NCBI RefSeq assembly: GCF_002585305.1
Contig: NZ_NUNF01000046.1
Location: 1-6,769 of the forward strand
Length of the DNA: 6,769 nucleotides
Source of the DNA: Bacillus sp. AFS037270
Lineage (GTDB): Bacteria; Bacillota; Bacilli; Bacillales_B; DSM-18226
Direction: 5' to 3'
Below the pieces are notes generated by a model. The model did not search any database, was not told the origin of the DNA, and saw only the letters and a program-made list of their open reading frames with translations. Positions 5,124 through 6,769 of this stretch are shown here, piece after piece. Position 1 is the first letter of the stretch, and every line of letters begins with the position of its first letter. The translations under genes were made by a program, and so were the position numbers.

Positions 5124-6596
5124 ATGGATAGGTTAAAAATCTCAGAAAATAGAAGATTCTTTACGCATCAGGACGGGAAACCATTTATCTGGTTGGCAGA
5201 TACTGATTGGACAATCGCACAGAGATTAAAATGGGACGATGTAGAATATTTGATGCAGAAACGAAAATCACAAGGATTTACTGTACTTCAAATTGTTGCA
5301 CTTGATCCAGAACAGGATAAGGAAATGAGAAATCCAGCTGGAGATAAGGCTTTATTAAATGATAATCTGAACACTCCTAATGAAAAATATTTTCAGTATT
5401 TAGACTGGATAATAGATAAAGCGGAAGAATATGGATTTTATCTGCTATTACTGCCTGTATGGGGAGAACTTGTAGTAGGTCATAACTGGATGGGTGAGTT
5501 TTCGGAAAAAATTGTTACTAAAGAAAATGCTTTTCAATACGGAAAATGGATTGGTAATCGCTATAAGGATAGAACAAATATCATTTGGTGTCTAGGTGGG
5601 GACAGGCAGCCCATTCATCTAGGGGTGGATTACAAGGATGTTTGGCGGAATATGGCCGAAGGGATTGCAAAAGGGGTTCTACAAAAGAATATTAAACATA
5701 ACGAAAAAGATCCTGATTGGCAAAAGCTTTTAATAACTTATCATGCATGCCATGAAGCGGAGACAGGGGAATGTTCAACAATGTCTTATTGGACTGATGA
5801 TGATGCTTGGATATCCTTTATTATGATTCAATCTGGACATGGGGTAACACCGAAAAATTATCAACTAGTGAAAAATGATTATAATAGACAAAATCCTATG
5901 CCTGTTTTTGATGGAGAACCTGCTTATGAACAAATGCCAACCACTTGGCCAGTTGGATCAGATTTCCATGGGGGATGGATGGTGAGGAAACGTGCCTATT
6001 GGAGTTTGTTCGCCGGGTCGTTTGGCCATACATATGGGCATCCATCCGTGTGTTGGATGATTTCGGAAAAGGAAAGAGACAGTTTCAGAAGATATTCTTG
6101 GTTTGAAGCTTTAGACCAACCTGGAGCATGGCAGATGAAAATCCTGCGAGATTTTTTGGAATCTAGGGATTTAAGTCAGTGTAGTCCATGTCAAGATTTA
6201 CTAATTGAACAGAATGATAAGTTGGAAGATATTATAGATGAACACATTCAGTCATGTGTAGAAAAGGAAGGGAAATTTGCTTGTCTATACTTCCCATCAG
6301 GTGGAGAAGAAACTGTAGATTTAAGTAGATTGAATATAGATCAGTTACAAATTTGGTGGTTTAATCCTAGGGATGGACAATGCTATACACAAGAGAATGT
6401 AATAACAGATAAAGCATTTAGTTTAGAAGTTGAAAAGCGAGGCATTTTAAAAATAATAACGCCTACTTGTGGATATGAGCAGGATTGGGTTTGTGTATTA
6501 GAGAACAGGAATAATCACTCAACAATTCCTGGCAGAGCAAAAATTTATGGAGAAATGCCTGTACCGCCTGAAATCAAGAAAACATTTATGTGGTGA
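5124..6596 (+). CDS. DUF4038 / GH140-like (apiosidase-type) glycoside hydrolase, cytoplasmic
   Basis: This 490-residue protein has the layout of apiosidase-like (DUF4038) hydrolases. An N-terminal (beta/alpha)8 catalytic domain (about 5-345) is followed by the small beta domain often called putative collagen-binding (about 360-460, with FACLYFPSGG and WWFNPRDG). Family landmarks are DGKPFIWLADTDWT (17-30), RKSQGFTVLQ (47-56), NIIWCLGGD (152-160) and FDGEPAYE (262-269). By analogy with GH140, D160 and E265 are the probable catalytic acids. That pairing is my assignment from motif position. The characterised GH140 enzyme removes apiose from plant rhamnogalacturonan II. Here there is no signal peptide or membrane segment, and eleven cysteines also suggest a cytosolic location, so it should act on an imported small apioside or oligosaccharide. 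It follows the kinase after 93 bases with its own ribosome binding site and is the strongest local hint that the pathway substrate is apiose. DUF4038 proteins may have other specificities. Confidence 0.8.
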   Translation: MDRLKISENRRFFTHQDGKPFIWLADTDWTIAQRLKWDDVEYLMQKRKSQGFTVLQIVALDPEQDKEMRNPAGDKALLNDNLNTPNEKYFQYLDWIIDKAEEYGFYLLLLPVWGELVVGHNWMGEFSEKIVTKENAFQYGKWIGNRYKDRTNIIWCLGGDRQPIHLGVDYKDVWRNMAEGIAKGVLQKNIKHNEKDPDWQKLLITYHACHEAETGECSTMSYWTDDDAWISFIMIQSGHGVTPKNYQLVKNDYNRQNPMPVFDGEPAYEQMPTTWPVGSDFHGGWMVRKRAYWSLFAGSFGHTYGHPSVCWMISEKERDSFRRYSWFEALDQPGAWQMKILRDFLESRDLSQCSPCQDLLIEQNDKLEDIIDEHIQSCVEKEGKFACLYFPSGGEETVDLSRLNIDQLQIWWFNPRDGQCYTQENVITDKAFSLEVEKRGILKIITPTCGYEQDWVCVLENRNNHSTIPGRAKIYGEMPVPPEIKKTFMW

Positions 6597-6609
6597 CTAA
6601 AAAGAATAA

Positions 6610-6752
6610 TACCTAGACGCTGGGTTAATAAACTTTACCAATCCTGCTGGAATGTAGACAAATGTTGTTCCTAAGATACAGAGCATAAGAAAATTGTTAG
6701 ATTATGTATCGGTGAGGACGTTGGTATTGTCATCCTTGGATATAAAATTTAA
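6610..6752 (+). pseudogene. Probable decayed GH4 (6-phospho-glucosidase-like) gene fragment
   Basis: No intact gene fits this tail, but the plus-strand reading at 6610-6654 gives YLDAGLINFTNPAGM, then an in-frame TAG at 6655. This is close to the conserved GH4 motif of the form P-D-A-W-L-I-N-F-T-N-P-A-G-M. P to L and W to G each need one base change. In another frame, 6678-6749 reads TEHKKIVRLCIGEDVGIV and on to a TAA at 6750-6752, resembling the next GH4 block (HKK-V-GLCN-PIG). Bases around 6671-6677 would add LRY with a one-base indel. The order and spacing of both blocks fit a single GH4 gene broken by frameshifts and a stop. Only about 45 residues are covered, and the match is from memory of the family. 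Confidence 0.5.
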
Positions 6753-6769
6753 AAAACAAAAAGTAAACA

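Noticed and set aside
6713..6738. Possible transcription terminator after the hydrolase gene
   Set aside because: Only a 5-base imperfect stem (GAGGA with TCCTT) can be drawn, and no U tract follows directly. No convincing intrinsic terminator was found in 6597-6769.
6658..6769. Open frame running off the right edge (TNVVPKIQSIRKLL and onward)
   Set aside because: It begins after a stop with no ATG or ribosome binding site and does not resemble a protein. The recognisable GH4-like blocks lie in other frames, so it is more likely part of the decayed gene.

Overview
The window looks like a low-GC Gram-positive genome of the Bacillales (Bacillus or a close relative). The base composition is AT-rich, the non-coding flanks are extremely AT-rich, Shine-Dalgarno sites are strong (GGGAGG, GGGGAGGT, GGAGGTGG), and the promoter matches the sigma-A consensus closely. 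The species cannot be fixed from the sequence.

Layout. Positions 1-278 are a leader region. It holds one strong predicted promoter (TTGACT-N17-TATTAT with an extended -10), a palindrome overlapping the -10, and a small AT-rich hairpin in the untranslated leader. Five genes follow, all on the plus strand: a FucI/AraA-family aldose-ketose isomerase (279-1715), the N-terminal (1734-2564) and C-terminal (2561-3529) subunits of a split transketolase, a glycerol-kinase-like FGGY sugar kinase (3540-5030), and a cytoplasmic DUF4038/GH140-like (apiosidase-type) glycoside hydrolase (5124-6596). The first four are tightly packed (18-nt gap, 4-nt overlap, 10-nt gap) and are surely one operon. The fifth follows a 93-nt spacer with its own ribosome binding site. 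The right end (about 6610-6752) contains no intact gene but appears to hold a frameshifted remnant of a GH4 6-phospho-glucosidase-type gene.

How the genes fit together (inference). An isomerase, a FGGY kinase and a dedicated two-subunit transketolase next to an apiosidase-type hydrolase match the isomerase branch of D-apiose catabolism. In that scheme the hydrolase releases apiose from an imported plant glycoside, the isomerase makes D-apulose, the kinase makes apulose 4-phosphate, and the transketolase moves a two-carbon unit to glyceraldehyde 3-phosphate, giving xylulose 5-phosphate and dihydroxyacetone phosphate. Two points make this more than a routine copy. The isomerase is of the fucose/arabinose isomerase family. 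The kinase is almost a glycerol kinase, except that two glycerol-pocket positions are replaced by small polar residues. The substrate is not proven by sequence; another branched or unusual pentose or tetrose is possible. No transporter or regulator lies inside the window.
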